A stretch of DNA of 64,000 bases from Cryobacterium sp. Y82 (GTDB taxonomy: Bacteria > Actinomycetota > Actinomycetes > Actinomycetales > Microbacteriaceae): contig NZ_PJJJ01000028.1 in NCBI RefSeq assembly GCF_002929495.1, forward strand, positions 70,913 to 134,912, in the 5' to 3' direction. Below the pieces are notes generated by a model. It saw only the letters and a program-made list of their open reading frames with translations, searched no databases and had not been told where the DNA came from. A program made the position numbers and the translations under genes. The first letter of the stretch is position 1. Each line of letters begins with the position of its first letter. Positions 42,470 through 50,106 of this stretch are shown one piece after another.

Positions 42470-43936
42470 ATGAGTAAAGTCGTCGACCCCGCTGCCGTCC
42501 ACGAGGACCGAGCCTTCTTTGGGCAGCCGCGGACACTTGCCAACATCTTCGGCGTCGAGATGTGGGAGCGCTTCTCGTTCTACGGCATGCAGGGCATTCT
42601 GCTGTTGTACCTGTACTTCTCGGCCGCCGACGGCGGCCTCGGAATTCCCCAGACCACGGCAGCCGGCATCGTCGGCGCGTACGGCGGCGGCGTCTACCTG
42701 TCGACAATCCTCGGAGCCTGGGTCGCCGATCGTCTGCTCGGCTCCGAGCGGGTGCTGTTCTACAGCGCCATCGTCATCATGATCGGCCACATCGCGCTGG
42801 CGGTTGTACCGGGGATCGGCGGTCTCGCAGCCGGCCTCATCCTGGTCGCCGTCGGCAGCGGTGGGCTCAAGGCCAACGCGACGTCCGTCGTCGGTTCGCT
42901 CTACGCCCCGGACGACCCCCGGCGCGACGCCGGTTTTTCGTTGTTCTATCTCGGTATCAACCTCGGCGCGTTTGCCGGGCCGATCCTCACCGGTCTGCTG
43001 CAGACCAGGGTTGGATTTCACTACGGCTTCGGACTCGCCGCTGTAGGCATGGCGATCGGTCTGACCCAATACTCGTTCGGCCGCAAGCGGCTGCCGGATG
43101 CTGTCCGATTGGTGCCGGATCCCCTCCCGCGGTCCCGCTGGCGCGGCTATCTCCTCGTGGCAATCCTAACGGTCGTCGTTATCGTCGTACTCGTGCTTAC
43201 CGGTGTGATTACCGCAAGCAACCTGGTCACGATCGTGATTGCGTTGACCGTCATCGCTACGGTCGCTTATTTCGTGGTGATTCTCACGAACCGGCAGATC
43301 ACCCCGGTAGAACGCAAACGTGTCTATGCCTTCATTCCACTCTTCGTGGCCAGCGCCGCGTTCTGGTCGCTGTACCAACAGCAATTCACGGTCGTCACGA
43401 TCTATTCCGACGAGCGGCTTGACCGCGCTTTGTTCGGGTGGGAGATGCCGATTTCCTGGGTGCAGTCGATCAACCCCGTCTTCATCATCGTGCTCTCCGG
43501 CATCTTTGCCGCGATGTGGACTAAGTGGGGCTCGCGGCAGCCGTCTACGCCAATGAAGTTCGCGGTCGGAACCGCGGTCATGGGCGCCGCCTTCCTGTTG
43601 TTCCTACCGTTTGCCGGCGGCGCGGCGAATTCGACGCCGCTGCTGGCGATGATCGGCATCCTGCTGGTCTTCACGGTCGCGGAACTGCTGCTCTCCCCGG
43701 TCGGGCTCTCCGTCGCCACCAAGCTCGCACCCGCGGTGTTCAAGACCCAAATGGTTGCGCTGTTCTTTCTCTCCGTCGCCCTCGGCTCTGCCGTGTCCGG
43801 GGTACTCGCCACTTGGTATGCGACGGCGCCCGAGCGACTCTATTTCGGCGTTCTCGGCGGCATCGCGATCCTGCTCGGACTCATGCTCGCCCTGATCGCC
43901 CGCCCGGTGCTGCGCCTGATGGGCGGGGTGCGCTAA
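42470..43936 (+). CDS. POT-family (PTR2) proton-dependent peptide transporter
   Basis: A 488-residue proton-coupled di/tripeptide symporter. The POT signatures are present: EMWERFSFYGMQGILLLYLY with the ExxERFxYYG motif near residue 30, then GGGVYLSTILGAWVADRLLG and FSLFYLGINLGAFAGPIL (PTR2 signature). About 12-14 membrane spans are expected. TACCAT ends 6 nt before ATG 42470 and there is no ribosome site, so it is probably leaderless. The frame is open further upstream but has no coding character there. Confidence 0.92.
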   Translation: MSKVVDPAAVHEDRAFFGQPRTLANIFGVEMWERFSFYGMQGILLLYLYFSAADGGLGIPQTTAAGIVGAYGGGVYLSTILGAWVADRLLGSERVLFYSAIVIMIGHIALAVVPGIGGLAAGLILVAVGSGGLKANATSVVGSLYAPDDPRRDAGFSLFYLGINLGAFAGPILTGLLQTRVGFHYGFGLAAVGMAIGLTQYSFGRKRLPDAVRLVPDPLPRSRWRGYLLVAILTVVVIVVLVLTGVITASNLVTIVIALTVIATVAYFVVILTNRQITPVERKRVYAFIPLFVASAAFWSLYQQQFTVVTIYSDERLDRALFGWEMPISWVQSINPVFIIVLSGIFAAMWTKWGSRQPSTPMKFAVGTAVMGAAFLLFLPFAGGAANSTPLLAMIGILLVFTVAELLLSPVGLSVATKLAPAVFKTQMVALFFLSVALGSAVSGVLATWYATAPERLYFGVLGGIAILLGLMLALIARPVLRLMGGVR

Positions 43937-43954
43937 CTGCCAGCCCGCTCAGTC

Positions 43955-44000
43955 GACAACTTTGCGCGGTACTGCGAGGCCGCAACCACAAGAAGTTGTC
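43955..44000. repeat. Inverted repeat between convergent genes
   Basis: GACAACTT (43955) and AAGTTGTC (44000) form an 8-bp stem, with an inner GCGG/CCGC pairing. It fills the gap between the convergent POT and MFS genes and may act as a two-way terminator. Confidence 0.5.
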
Positions 44001-44010
44001 CACTCAACGC

Positions 44011-45342
44011 CTAGCGCGGGGCGGTGGCCTCAACGATCGCGATCTCCCGGGTGGCGGTCTCGCGGTCCAGGTCACGTTCCACCTCGCGCCCGTCGCCGGC
44101 ATGCAGCACACGCACCCTGGGCGCCGAGAACGGATGCAGCTGCACCCGCAACCGGCGATAGCGCACCATCCAGAACAAGACGGCCGCCGCCGCCAACAGG
44201 CCGGACATCGCGGCGAGGCCGAGCGCCCAACGCGGGCCGAAAGTATCCGCTACCCAGCCGACGAGGGGCGCGCCGAGGGGAGTGCCGCCGACGAAGATGG
44301 CCATGTAGAGTGCCATGACACGGCCGCGCATCTCTGGCCGCGTCGTGGTCTGAACATACGCGTTTGCGGTCGTCATCAGGGTGAGCGAGGACAGGCCGAC
44401 CAGCGTGAGAGATATGGCGAAAGTGGCATATGTTGGCATGATCGCGGAGAGCGCGCACGCAAGGCCGAACAGAGCAGCGCCAAGCACGATGAGGCGCAGC
44501 CGGGCGCGGCTCCGCCGGGCAGCGAGAAGGGCGCCGATGACGGCACCGATGGCCATGATCGAACTGAGGAGACCAAATTCCGCAGCCCCCCGGCCGAACT
44601 CGATCGTGGCCATGGTCGACGTGAAGATGGCGAAGTTAAGGCCGAACGTGCCGATCAGAAAGACCGCGATCATGACGACAACGATATCGGAACGACCGCG
44701 CACATAGCGGAAGCCAGCCAGGAGCTGCCCACGCTCGCGGGAGATCGTTGGTTGGCGGCGCAGCTGGTGCGTGCGCAACAGCGTCATGGCGAAGACGGTC
44801 GCTGCGAAGGTAACCGCGTTGATCATGAACACCCAGCCAGCACCGACGGCGACCGTGAGCAGTCCGGCGGCGGCAGGACCGATCAAACGTGCACCGTGGA
44901 AGGAAGCGGAGTTGAGTGCGACAGCATTGGACAGCTGGTCTTCGGCGACAAGTTCGGAGACGAAAGCTTGGCGGGCCGGCGCATCGATCGCGGCGACGAC
45001 GCCGAGGCCGAAGGCGAAGAGATAAACGTGCCAGAGCTCGGCCACCCCCAGCACGGTCAGAAGGCCAAGGCCGAGGGCCAGTAACCCCATCAGGGCCTGA
45101 GTGAGGATGAGCAGCTTGCGCCGATTGAACCGGTCGGCGATCAGCCCGGACCAGGGCATGAGCAGAAGCTGCGGCCCGAGCTGCAGAGCCATGGTGATGC
45201 CGACCGCCGTGGCGTCGTAGTTGGTGAGCTCGGTCAGCACGATCCAGTCCTGGGCGGTGCGCTGCATCCAGGTACCGATATTCGACACCAAAGCTCCAGC
45301 GAACCAGATGCGGTAATTGACGACGCTCAGCGAGCGAAACAT
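44011..45342 (-). CDS. MFS efflux transporter (DHA3-like)
   Basis: A 443-residue transporter with about 12 spans. It starts MFRSLSVVNYRIWFAGALVS and continues NIGTWMQRTAQDWIVLTEL, typical of the enterobactin-exporter-like/DHA3 group, with motif A SGLIADRFNRRKLLI. A longer frame exists upstream, but ATG 45342 lies 5 nt after the marR stop and matches the family N-terminus. A 35-residue polar tail follows the last helix. Being in one operon with marR suggests export of a toxic compound sensed by MarR. Confidence 0.9.
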   Translation of the reverse strand: MFRSLSVVNYRIWFAGALVSNIGTWMQRTAQDWIVLTELTNYDATAVGITMALQLGPQLLLMPWSGLIADRFNRRKLLILTQALMGLLALGLGLLTVLGVAELWHVYLFAFGLGVVAAIDAPARQAFVSELVAEDQLSNAVALNSASFHGARLIGPAAAGLLTVAVGAGWVFMINAVTFAATVFAMTLLRTHQLRRQPTISRERGQLLAGFRYVRGRSDIVVVMIAVFLIGTFGLNFAIFTSTMATIEFGRGAAEFGLLSSIMAIGAVIGALLAARRSRARLRLIVLGAALFGLACALSAIMPTYATFAISLTLVGLSSLTLMTTANAYVQTTTRPEMRGRVMALYMAIFVGGTPLGAPLVGWVADTFGPRWALGLAAMSGLLAAAAVLFWMVRYRRLRVQLHPFSAPRVRVLHAGDGREVERDLDRETATREIAIVEATAPR

Positions 45343-45347
45343 GGCAC

Positions 45348-45848
45348 TCAACTGTCGGCGAGGCCCTTCATTATCAGGGTTGCGTCGGCGAGAACGCGGT
45401 GCTGTTCGGGGGTGAGCTGGGCGACGCGGTGCACCAGCCAGGCATCTCGACGCTTGCGAGTTTCGGTCATCATCTCGCGCGCGGCATCCGTTGTGGTGAG
45501 CACGATCTTGCGGCCATCGAGCGTGGAGTCGGTGCGGGTCACGAGGCCGGCGTCGACGAGGCATTTGACCGTGCGGGTCATTGATGGCGGGGTCACCCGT
45601 TCGAATTCGCTGAGCTCAGTGAGCGTCAGCGGACCGTGCACGTAAAGCACGCCGAGCGCGGAAAACTGGCCGCTGCCCAACTCGTTCTCGGCCTTCTCCT
45701 GCCGCAATCGGCGAGCCAGGCGCCCATTGGCCAGCCGAAATTCGTGGCTGATCTCGGAGGTGTTACTCGCCGCCTGGTCAGAACTCACCGACGGCTGTGC
45801 CTTGACGACGCCAAGGGCTGCGGTCTTCGGGGGTATTCGCGATTCCAT
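45348..45848 (-). CDS. MarR-family repressor
   Basis: A 166-residue winged-helix regulator: GQFSALGVLYVHGPLTLTEL, the recognition helix region TPPSMTRTVKCLVDAGLVTR and the wing DSTLDGRKIVLTTT. It is first in an operon with the MFS gene. Two TTAGC-N3-GCTAA-type boxes lie immediately upstream of the start, so it is very likely autoregulated. An alternative start downstream is possible, because the first 30 residues are polar and not family-like. Confidence 0.9.
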   Translation of the reverse strand: MESRIPPKTAALGVVKAQPSVSSDQAASNTSEISHEFRLANGRLARRLRQEKAENELGSGQFSALGVLYVHGPLTLTELSEFERVTPPSMTRTVKCLVDAGLVTRTDSTLDGRKIVLTTTDAAREMMTETRKRRDAWLVHRVAQLTPEQHRVLADATLIMKGLADS

Positions 45849-45854
45849 ATATCG

Positions 45855-45880
45855 TTAGCATAGCAAATTAGCCTCGCTAA
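45855..45880. promoter_or_regulatory. Tandem MarR operator
   Basis: TTAGC-ATA-GCAAA (45855-45867) and TTAGC-CTC-GCTAA (45868-45880) lie directly end to end. The second is a perfect palindrome, the first has one mismatch. They start 7 nt from the marR start codon. Confidence 0.8.
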
Positions 45881-45929
45881 GTACATTATTATTTTGAGCG
45901 TGCGGCCTCCAACGGGGCAGACTAGCCTC

Positions 45930-46778
45930 GTGCCCACATACACGGATGCCTCTGGCCTGGTTATTACCTACTACGTGTGGCCGGTCCCTGCCCCCCGAGC
46001 CGTGATTCAGCTTGCCCACGGTGTCGGCGAACACGCCCAGCGCTACGCGGCGCTCGCCGCCGACCTCAATCGGGCCGGTTATACGGTCTACGCCGATGAC
46101 CACCTCGGCCACGGCCAGACCGGACTCGCCCAGCACGGCGGCGATCATACCAAGTTGGGTCGGCTCGGCGCCGGGGGGCTGCGCGCGGCAGTAGCCGGCG
46201 TCTACCAGCTGAGTGGAATCATCCGCTCAGAGCAGCCGACCCTGCCACTCGTGCTGCTCGGCCACAGCTGGGGATCGTTCATGGTGCAGATGATCGTAAA
46301 CGCGCACGCGGCCGAGTACGACGCCATCGTGCTCTCCGGAACCGCCTACCGGTGGCCCGGCTACCTCGATGGCGGGGACCTGAACCGCAAGCACAAGACG
46401 CTCGGCACGACCGGGGTCGAGTGGCTCAGCCGTGACCCGGCCGTCGCTGCGACCTTCGTGGCCGACCCGCTCACCACGGCGACGCCGCTCGCGAAGCTGT
46501 TTGGCATTCGCGAGGCCGCCCGCCTGTTCGGCCGACCGGCGCGCGACCTGCCCGGTGACCTGCCGATGCTCGTGCTCGTCGGTGGTGACGACACCGTCGG
46601 CGGGGAACGCAGTGCGCTCAAACTGGTGAACTCCTACGTCCAGCGTTCCGGGCTGCGGGACGTGCGCCTGATCGTCTACCCGGGCGGTCGGCACGAAGTT
46701 TTCAACGAGATCAACCGCGACGACGTCATCGGCGACCTCGTGGACTGGCTCAACGACCGCTTTACCGCCGTAGGCTGA
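45930..46778 (+). CDS. Alpha/beta hydrolase, monoacylglycerol lipase-like
   Basis: A 282-residue hydrolase of the serine aminopeptidase/Hydrolase_4 group. The oxyanion motif is LAHGVGEHAQRYAALA, the nucleophile Ser is in LLGHSWGSFMVQ, the Asp is in LVGGDDTVGG and the His is in PGGRHEVFNE. It probably hydrolyses monoglycerides or lysophospholipids. GTG 45930 is preceded by CAGACT at 6 nt and no ribosome site; TTG 45894 is an alternative. It is divergent from the marR operon and close to its operators. Confidence 0.87.
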   Translation: MPTYTDASGLVITYYVWPVPAPRAVIQLAHGVGEHAQRYAALAADLNRAGYTVYADDHLGHGQTGLAQHGGDHTKLGRLGAGGLRAAVAGVYQLSGIIRSEQPTLPLVLLGHSWGSFMVQMIVNAHAAEYDAIVLSGTAYRWPGYLDGGDLNRKHKTLGTTGVEWLSRDPAVAATFVADPLTTATPLAKLFGIREAARLFGRPARDLPGDLPMLVLVGGDDTVGGERSALKLVNSYVQRSGLRDVRLIVYPGGRHEVFNEINRDDVIGDLVDWLNDRFTAVG

Positions 46779-46782
46779 CTGT

Positions 46783-47835
46783 ATGCATGGTGAATATAAG
46801 GTTCCGGGCGGCAAACTGGTCGTCGTCGATCTCGATGTCGTCGATGATGTCATAACCAACTTTCGACTGGCCGGGGACTTCTTTCTCGAGCCCGACGATG
46901 CCCTTGAAGACATCGACTCCGCGGTGACCGGCCTCCCCGCCGGCAGTGCGGCGGCCACAATCGCCGCTACGGTGCGCGGCGCGCTCCCGAGCGGTGCTGT
47001 TCTGCTTGGCTTCTCGCCGGAGGCCGTGGCCGTGGCGATTCGCCGTTCGCTTGCGCAGGCGAGCACCTGGCGGGATTACGACTGGCAGATCATCCACTCA
47101 AAGAAGCCCGTCGCGCCCGTGCTGCAGATGGCCCTCGACGAGGTACTCGCGACCGAGGTCGGGGAGGGACGTCGACAGCCCACACTCCGTATCTGGGAGT
47201 GGAACGAACCGGCCGTCGTGATCGGCAGTTTTCAGTCGCTCAAGAACGAGGTCGACCCCGAGAATGCCGCCAAGTATGGCTTCACCGTGGTGCGGCGCAT
47301 CAGCGGCGGCGGCGCCATGTTCATGGAAGCCGGCTCGGTCATCACGTATTCCATCTACGCGCCGACCGACCTCGTGCAGGGCATGAGCTTCGCCGACTCC
47401 TACGCTTTTCTCGACGAATGGGTCATCACCGCTCTTAAATCCCTCGGTATTGACGCGCACTACTTGCCGCTCAACGACATTACGAGCCCCGCGGGCAAGA
47501 TCGGCGGGGCTGCTCAGAAGCGTCTCGGAAGTGGTGCCGTGCTCCACCACGTCACCATGAGTTACGACATGGACGGCGAAAAAATGGTGCAGGTGCTGCG
47601 CATCGGCCGAGAAAAGCTCAGCGATAAGGGGATCACGAGCGCCGCCAAGCGCGTCGACCCGCTGCGCAGTCAGACCGGCCTCACCCGCGCGGCGATCATC
47701 GACCGTATGAAAGAGACCTTCACCGCCCTGTACGGCGCCAGCGAGGGTGACGTCACCGCCGAGGAATACGCCAAGGCCACCGAGCTCGTCGCGAACAAAT
47801 TCAGCACAGAAGCCTGGCTGACCCGGGTGCCTTAA
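46783..47835 (+). CDS. Lipoate-protein ligase family protein with N-terminal accessory domain
   Basis: A 350-residue protein. From about residue 95 it is a lipoate/biotin ligase-like catalytic domain: RIWEWNEPAVVIGSFQ, RRISGGGAMFMEAG (lipoate loop) and the catalytic Lys in SPAGKIGGAAQKR. Residues 1-90 (HGEYKVPGGKLVVVDLDVVD, NFRLAGDFFLEPDDALEDID) look like the small accessory domain that is C-terminal in E. coli LplA. So the domain order appears reversed. It could attach lipoate to 2-oxoacid dehydrogenases or the glycine cleavage H protein. TAGGCT lies 6 nt before the ATG, overlapping the end of the upstream gene. Confidence 0.85.
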   Translation: MHGEYKVPGGKLVVVDLDVVDDVITNFRLAGDFFLEPDDALEDIDSAVTGLPAGSAAATIAATVRGALPSGAVLLGFSPEAVAVAIRRSLAQASTWRDYDWQIIHSKKPVAPVLQMALDEVLATEVGEGRRQPTLRIWEWNEPAVVIGSFQSLKNEVDPENAAKYGFTVVRRISGGGAMFMEAGSVITYSIYAPTDLVQGMSFADSYAFLDEWVITALKSLGIDAHYLPLNDITSPAGKIGGAAQKRLGSGAVLHHVTMSYDMDGEKMVQVLRIGREKLSDKGITSAAKRVDPLRSQTGLTRAAIIDRMKETFTALYGASEGDVTAEEYAKATELVANKFSTEAWLTRVP

Positions 47836-47844
47836 ACCGCGAAA

Positions 47845-47871
47845 AGCGGATGCTAGCGGCGAGCATCCGCT
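47845..47871. terminator. Bidirectional terminator
   Basis: AGCGGATGCT pairs perfectly with AGCATCCGCT (10 bp, 7-nt loop) followed by ATT. It lies between the convergent lipoate ligase and GNAT genes. As at 7673, the stem is an inverted pair of CGGATGC. Confidence 0.75.
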
Positions 47872-47876
47872 ATTCG

Positions 47877-48215
47877 CTAACGCCCGCGCGTCAGCAGGTC
47901 CTGATAATCGGCGTGGGTGTCGATCCAGTGCGCCACGTAGGAGCACTCCGGCACGACGGCGAGATCGGTGCGAAGGCGCACGTCGTCGAGCGCCTGCTCG
48001 ACCAGAATGCTGGCGAGGCCGTGCGTGCGTTGTGCCGGATCGACCTCGGTGTGGGTGAAATGCACGGCCGTCGACGTGGTGGTGTAATCGGCCAGTCCCA
48101 CGGCCTCGCCGTCGAGCCACACCGTATAGCGGCTCTGTCCAGGTTCGTGGCGTACTTCCACAGCCCCGGCATCGGCCAGATTCTGCGAGTGGATGGTCGT
48201 CGATTCAGCAGTCAT
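47877..48215 (-). CDS. Small GNAT-family acetyltransferase (YjdJ-like)
   Basis: A 112-residue single-domain GNAT protein of the short N-acetyltransferase (Gcn5-like, YjdJ/COG2388) type. EVRHEPGQSRYTVWLDGEAV is the N-terminal strand pair, VHFTHTEVDPAQRTHGLASI holds the acetyl-CoA loop (QRTHGLA for Q/RxxGxG/A), and VPECSYVAHWIDTHADYQDL is the family's C-terminal signature. The target is unknown. TAGTCT lies 6 nt before ATG 48215, so it is likely leaderless. Confidence 0.87.
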   Translation of the reverse strand: MTAESTTIHSQNLADAGAVEVRHEPGQSRYTVWLDGEAVGLADYTTTSTAVHFTHTEVDPAQRTHGLASILVEQALDDVRLRTDLAVVPECSYVAHWIDTHADYQDLLTRGR

Positions 48216-48264
48216 CCCGACAGACTAGGCCGATGAGCGGTGCGCAGGCTGAAAGAATGGACAT

Positions 48265-49140
48265 ATGCCAAACGCGTGGACACCGACCAGCCCGAGCCGT
48301 GTCATCCACGCCAACAACCTCGACGTGCTGCCGGGCCTGCCTGATGGCGCCTTCACCCTGATCTACCTCGACCCGCCATTCAACACCGGCCGGTCGCAGA
48401 AACGGCAGAGCACCACCTCCGTACGGTCGGTCTTCACCGACGGCTCGCACGCGGCCGGCACGATCACGGGATTCAAAGGTCAGCGTTATGAGCGAATCAA
48501 GGGTGACCTGCTCGGTTACGACGATCAGTTCGAAGACTATTGGGCTTTTCTGGAGCCGCGTCTGATCGAGGCCTGGCGCCTGCTGGCCGACGACGGCACG
48601 CTCTACCTGCACCTCGACTACCGCGAAGCGCACTATGCCAAGGTGTTGCTCGACGCCCTGTTTGGCCGGGAATGTTTTCTCAACGAGCTCATCTGGGCCT
48701 ACGACTACGGTGCGAAATCCAAGAACAAATGGCCCACCAAACACGACACAATTCTGGTCTATGTGAAGAATCCGGCCCGGTATTACTTCGACTCCACTAC
48801 CGTCGACCGCGAGCCGTACATGGCGCCGGGCCTCGTCACGCCCGAAAAAGTGGCCAAGGGAAAACTGCCGACGGATGTCTGGTGGCACACGATCGTCTCG
48901 CCCACCGGCAAGGAGAAGACCGGCTACCCCACGCAGAAACCCATTGGAATTCTGCGCCGCATCATCCAGGCCTCCAGCCGCGAGGGTGACTGGGTGCTCG
49001 ACTTCTTCGCCGGCAGCGGCACCACCGGTGCGGTCGCGGCCGCGCTCGACCGACGATTCGTGCTCATCGACCAGAACCGGGAGGCCCTCGATGTGATGCG
49101 CGCCCGATTCGCGCCGGTGCCGGGCGTCGACTTTCTATAG
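48265..49140 (+). CDS. Orphan site-specific DNA methyltransferase, beta class
   Basis: A 291-residue N6-adenine or N4-cytosine methyltransferase. The catalytic motif LIYLDPPFNTGRSQ is near residue 35 and the AdoMet-binding motif VLDFFAGSGTTGAVAA near residue 250, the beta-class order. PTQKPIGILRRII precedes it as usual. No restriction endonuclase is adjacent, so it may be a solitary, regulatory-type methylase. The recognition sequence cannot be predicted. ATG 48265 has only a weak GAAAGAA upstream. An LLM oxidoreductase gene follows after 10 nt. Confidence 0.9.
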   Translation: MPNAWTPTSPSRVIHANNLDVLPGLPDGAFTLIYLDPPFNTGRSQKRQSTTSVRSVFTDGSHAAGTITGFKGQRYERIKGDLLGYDDQFEDYWAFLEPRLIEAWRLLADDGTLYLHLDYREAHYAKVLLDALFGRECFLNELIWAYDYGAKSKNKWPTKHDTILVYVKNPARYYFDSTTVDREPYMAPGLVTPEKVAKGKLPTDVWWHTIVSPTGKEKTGYPTQKPIGILRRIIQASSREGDWVLDFFAGSGTTGAVAAALDRRFVLIDQNREALDVMRARFAPVPGVDFL

Positions 49141-49150
49141 AGGAGAACTT

Positions 49151-50074
49151 ATGAAATTCCGCATTTTCACCGAGCCCCAGCAGGGTGCGACCTACGACGA
49201 CATCCTGGCCGTCGCCCAGGCCACCGAGCGGCTCGGCTTCGACGCCTTCTTCCGCAGTGACCACTACCAGGCCATGGGTGATGGTGACGGCCTGCCCGGC
49301 CCGACGGATGCCTGGACCACCCTGGCCGGGCTGGCGCGCGAGACGAAGCGCATCCGCTTGGGTACCCTCGTCTCGTCGGTGACCTATCGACCGCCGGGCA
49401 TTCTCGCTATCCAGGTGGCGCAGGTCGACCAGATGTCGGGCGGCCGGGTGGAACTCGGCCTCGGCACCGGCTGGTTCGAGCAGGAGCACCTCGCCTATGG
49501 CATTCCGTTTCCGGCCAAGCGATTCGGCATGCTCGAGGAGCAGCTCGAGGTGGTCACGGGTCTCTGGAACACGCCGGTCGGGCAGCGCTACGACTTTGCC
49601 GGCGAGCACTACACCTTGGTCGATTCCCCGGCGCTGCCGAAGCCGGTGCAGGCGCGGGTGCCGGTGATCGTTGGTGGCGGCGGCGCCAAGCGCACCCCCA
49701 AACTTGCCGCCCGGTTCGCGACCGAGTTCAATCTGCCCTTTCCCGACTTCGCCGACATCGCGGCAAAGTTCGACGGCGTGCGGGCGGCTTGCGAGGCCAT
49801 CGGCCGTAACCCGGCCGAGCTGACCTATTCGGCCGCATTGATCGCCGTCGGTGGCCACGACGAGGCCGCGTTCACACGCCGGGCTGCCGCGGTCGGCCGC
49901 GAGCCGGGCGAGCTTCGCGAACATGGCTTGGCCGGCACCGCCTCCGAGATCGCCGACCGGCTCGGCACCCTTGCCGACTCCGGTGTCGAGTGCGTTTACC
50001 TGCAGATCATGGATCTCTACGACCTCGACCACCTCTCCTGGCTCGCCACCGAGGTGGTTCCGCAGCTGCGTTAG
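49151..50074 (+). CDS. LLM-class F420-dependent oxidoreductase
   Basis: A 307-residue luciferase-like TIM-barrel enzyme of the F420-using group. It has ATERLGFDAFFRSDHYQAMG, RIRLGTLVSSVTYRPPGILA, VDQMSGGRVELGLGTGWFEQ and RVPVIVGGGGAKRTPKLAAR, all standard positions. It presumably transfers hydride between coenzyme F420 (less likely FMN) and an organic substrate that is not identifiable. AGGAGAAC 4 nt before the ATG is a good ribosome site, and the gene is probably co-transcribed with the methyltransferase. Confidence 0.88.
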   Translation: MKFRIFTEPQQGATYDDILAVAQATERLGFDAFFRSDHYQAMGDGDGLPGPTDAWTTLAGLARETKRIRLGTLVSSVTYRPPGILAIQVAQVDQMSGGRVELGLGTGWFEQEHLAYGIPFPAKRFGMLEEQLEVVTGLWNTPVGQRYDFAGEHYTLVDSPALPKPVQARVPVIVGGGGAKRTPKLAARFATEFNLPFPDFADIAAKFDGVRAACEAIGRNPAELTYSAALIAVGGHDEAAFTRRAAAVGREPGELREHGLAGTASEIADRLGTLADSGVECVYLQIMDLYDLDHLSWLATEVVPQLR

Positions 50075-50106
50075 CCCGCTGGCAGCATGCGCTCGCCTGA
50101 GGCCAC

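Noticed and set aside
43525..45084. A 519-codon open frame on the plus strand
   Set aside because: It runs antisense to the MFS gene with clear membrane and family motifs; the plus-strand product is His/Asp/Arg-rich without any domain, a shadow of GC-rich codons.
46059..46060. Carotenoid cluster suggested by the phytoene desaturase-like gene at 2241
   Set aside because: No crtE, crtB or lycopene cyclase-like gene is present anywhere in the window, and the protein fits the broader PYROXD2-like group.
48265..50074. Restriction-modification system with the LLM gene as partner
   Set aside because: The downstream gene is a clear luciferase-like oxidoreductase with no nuclease motif.
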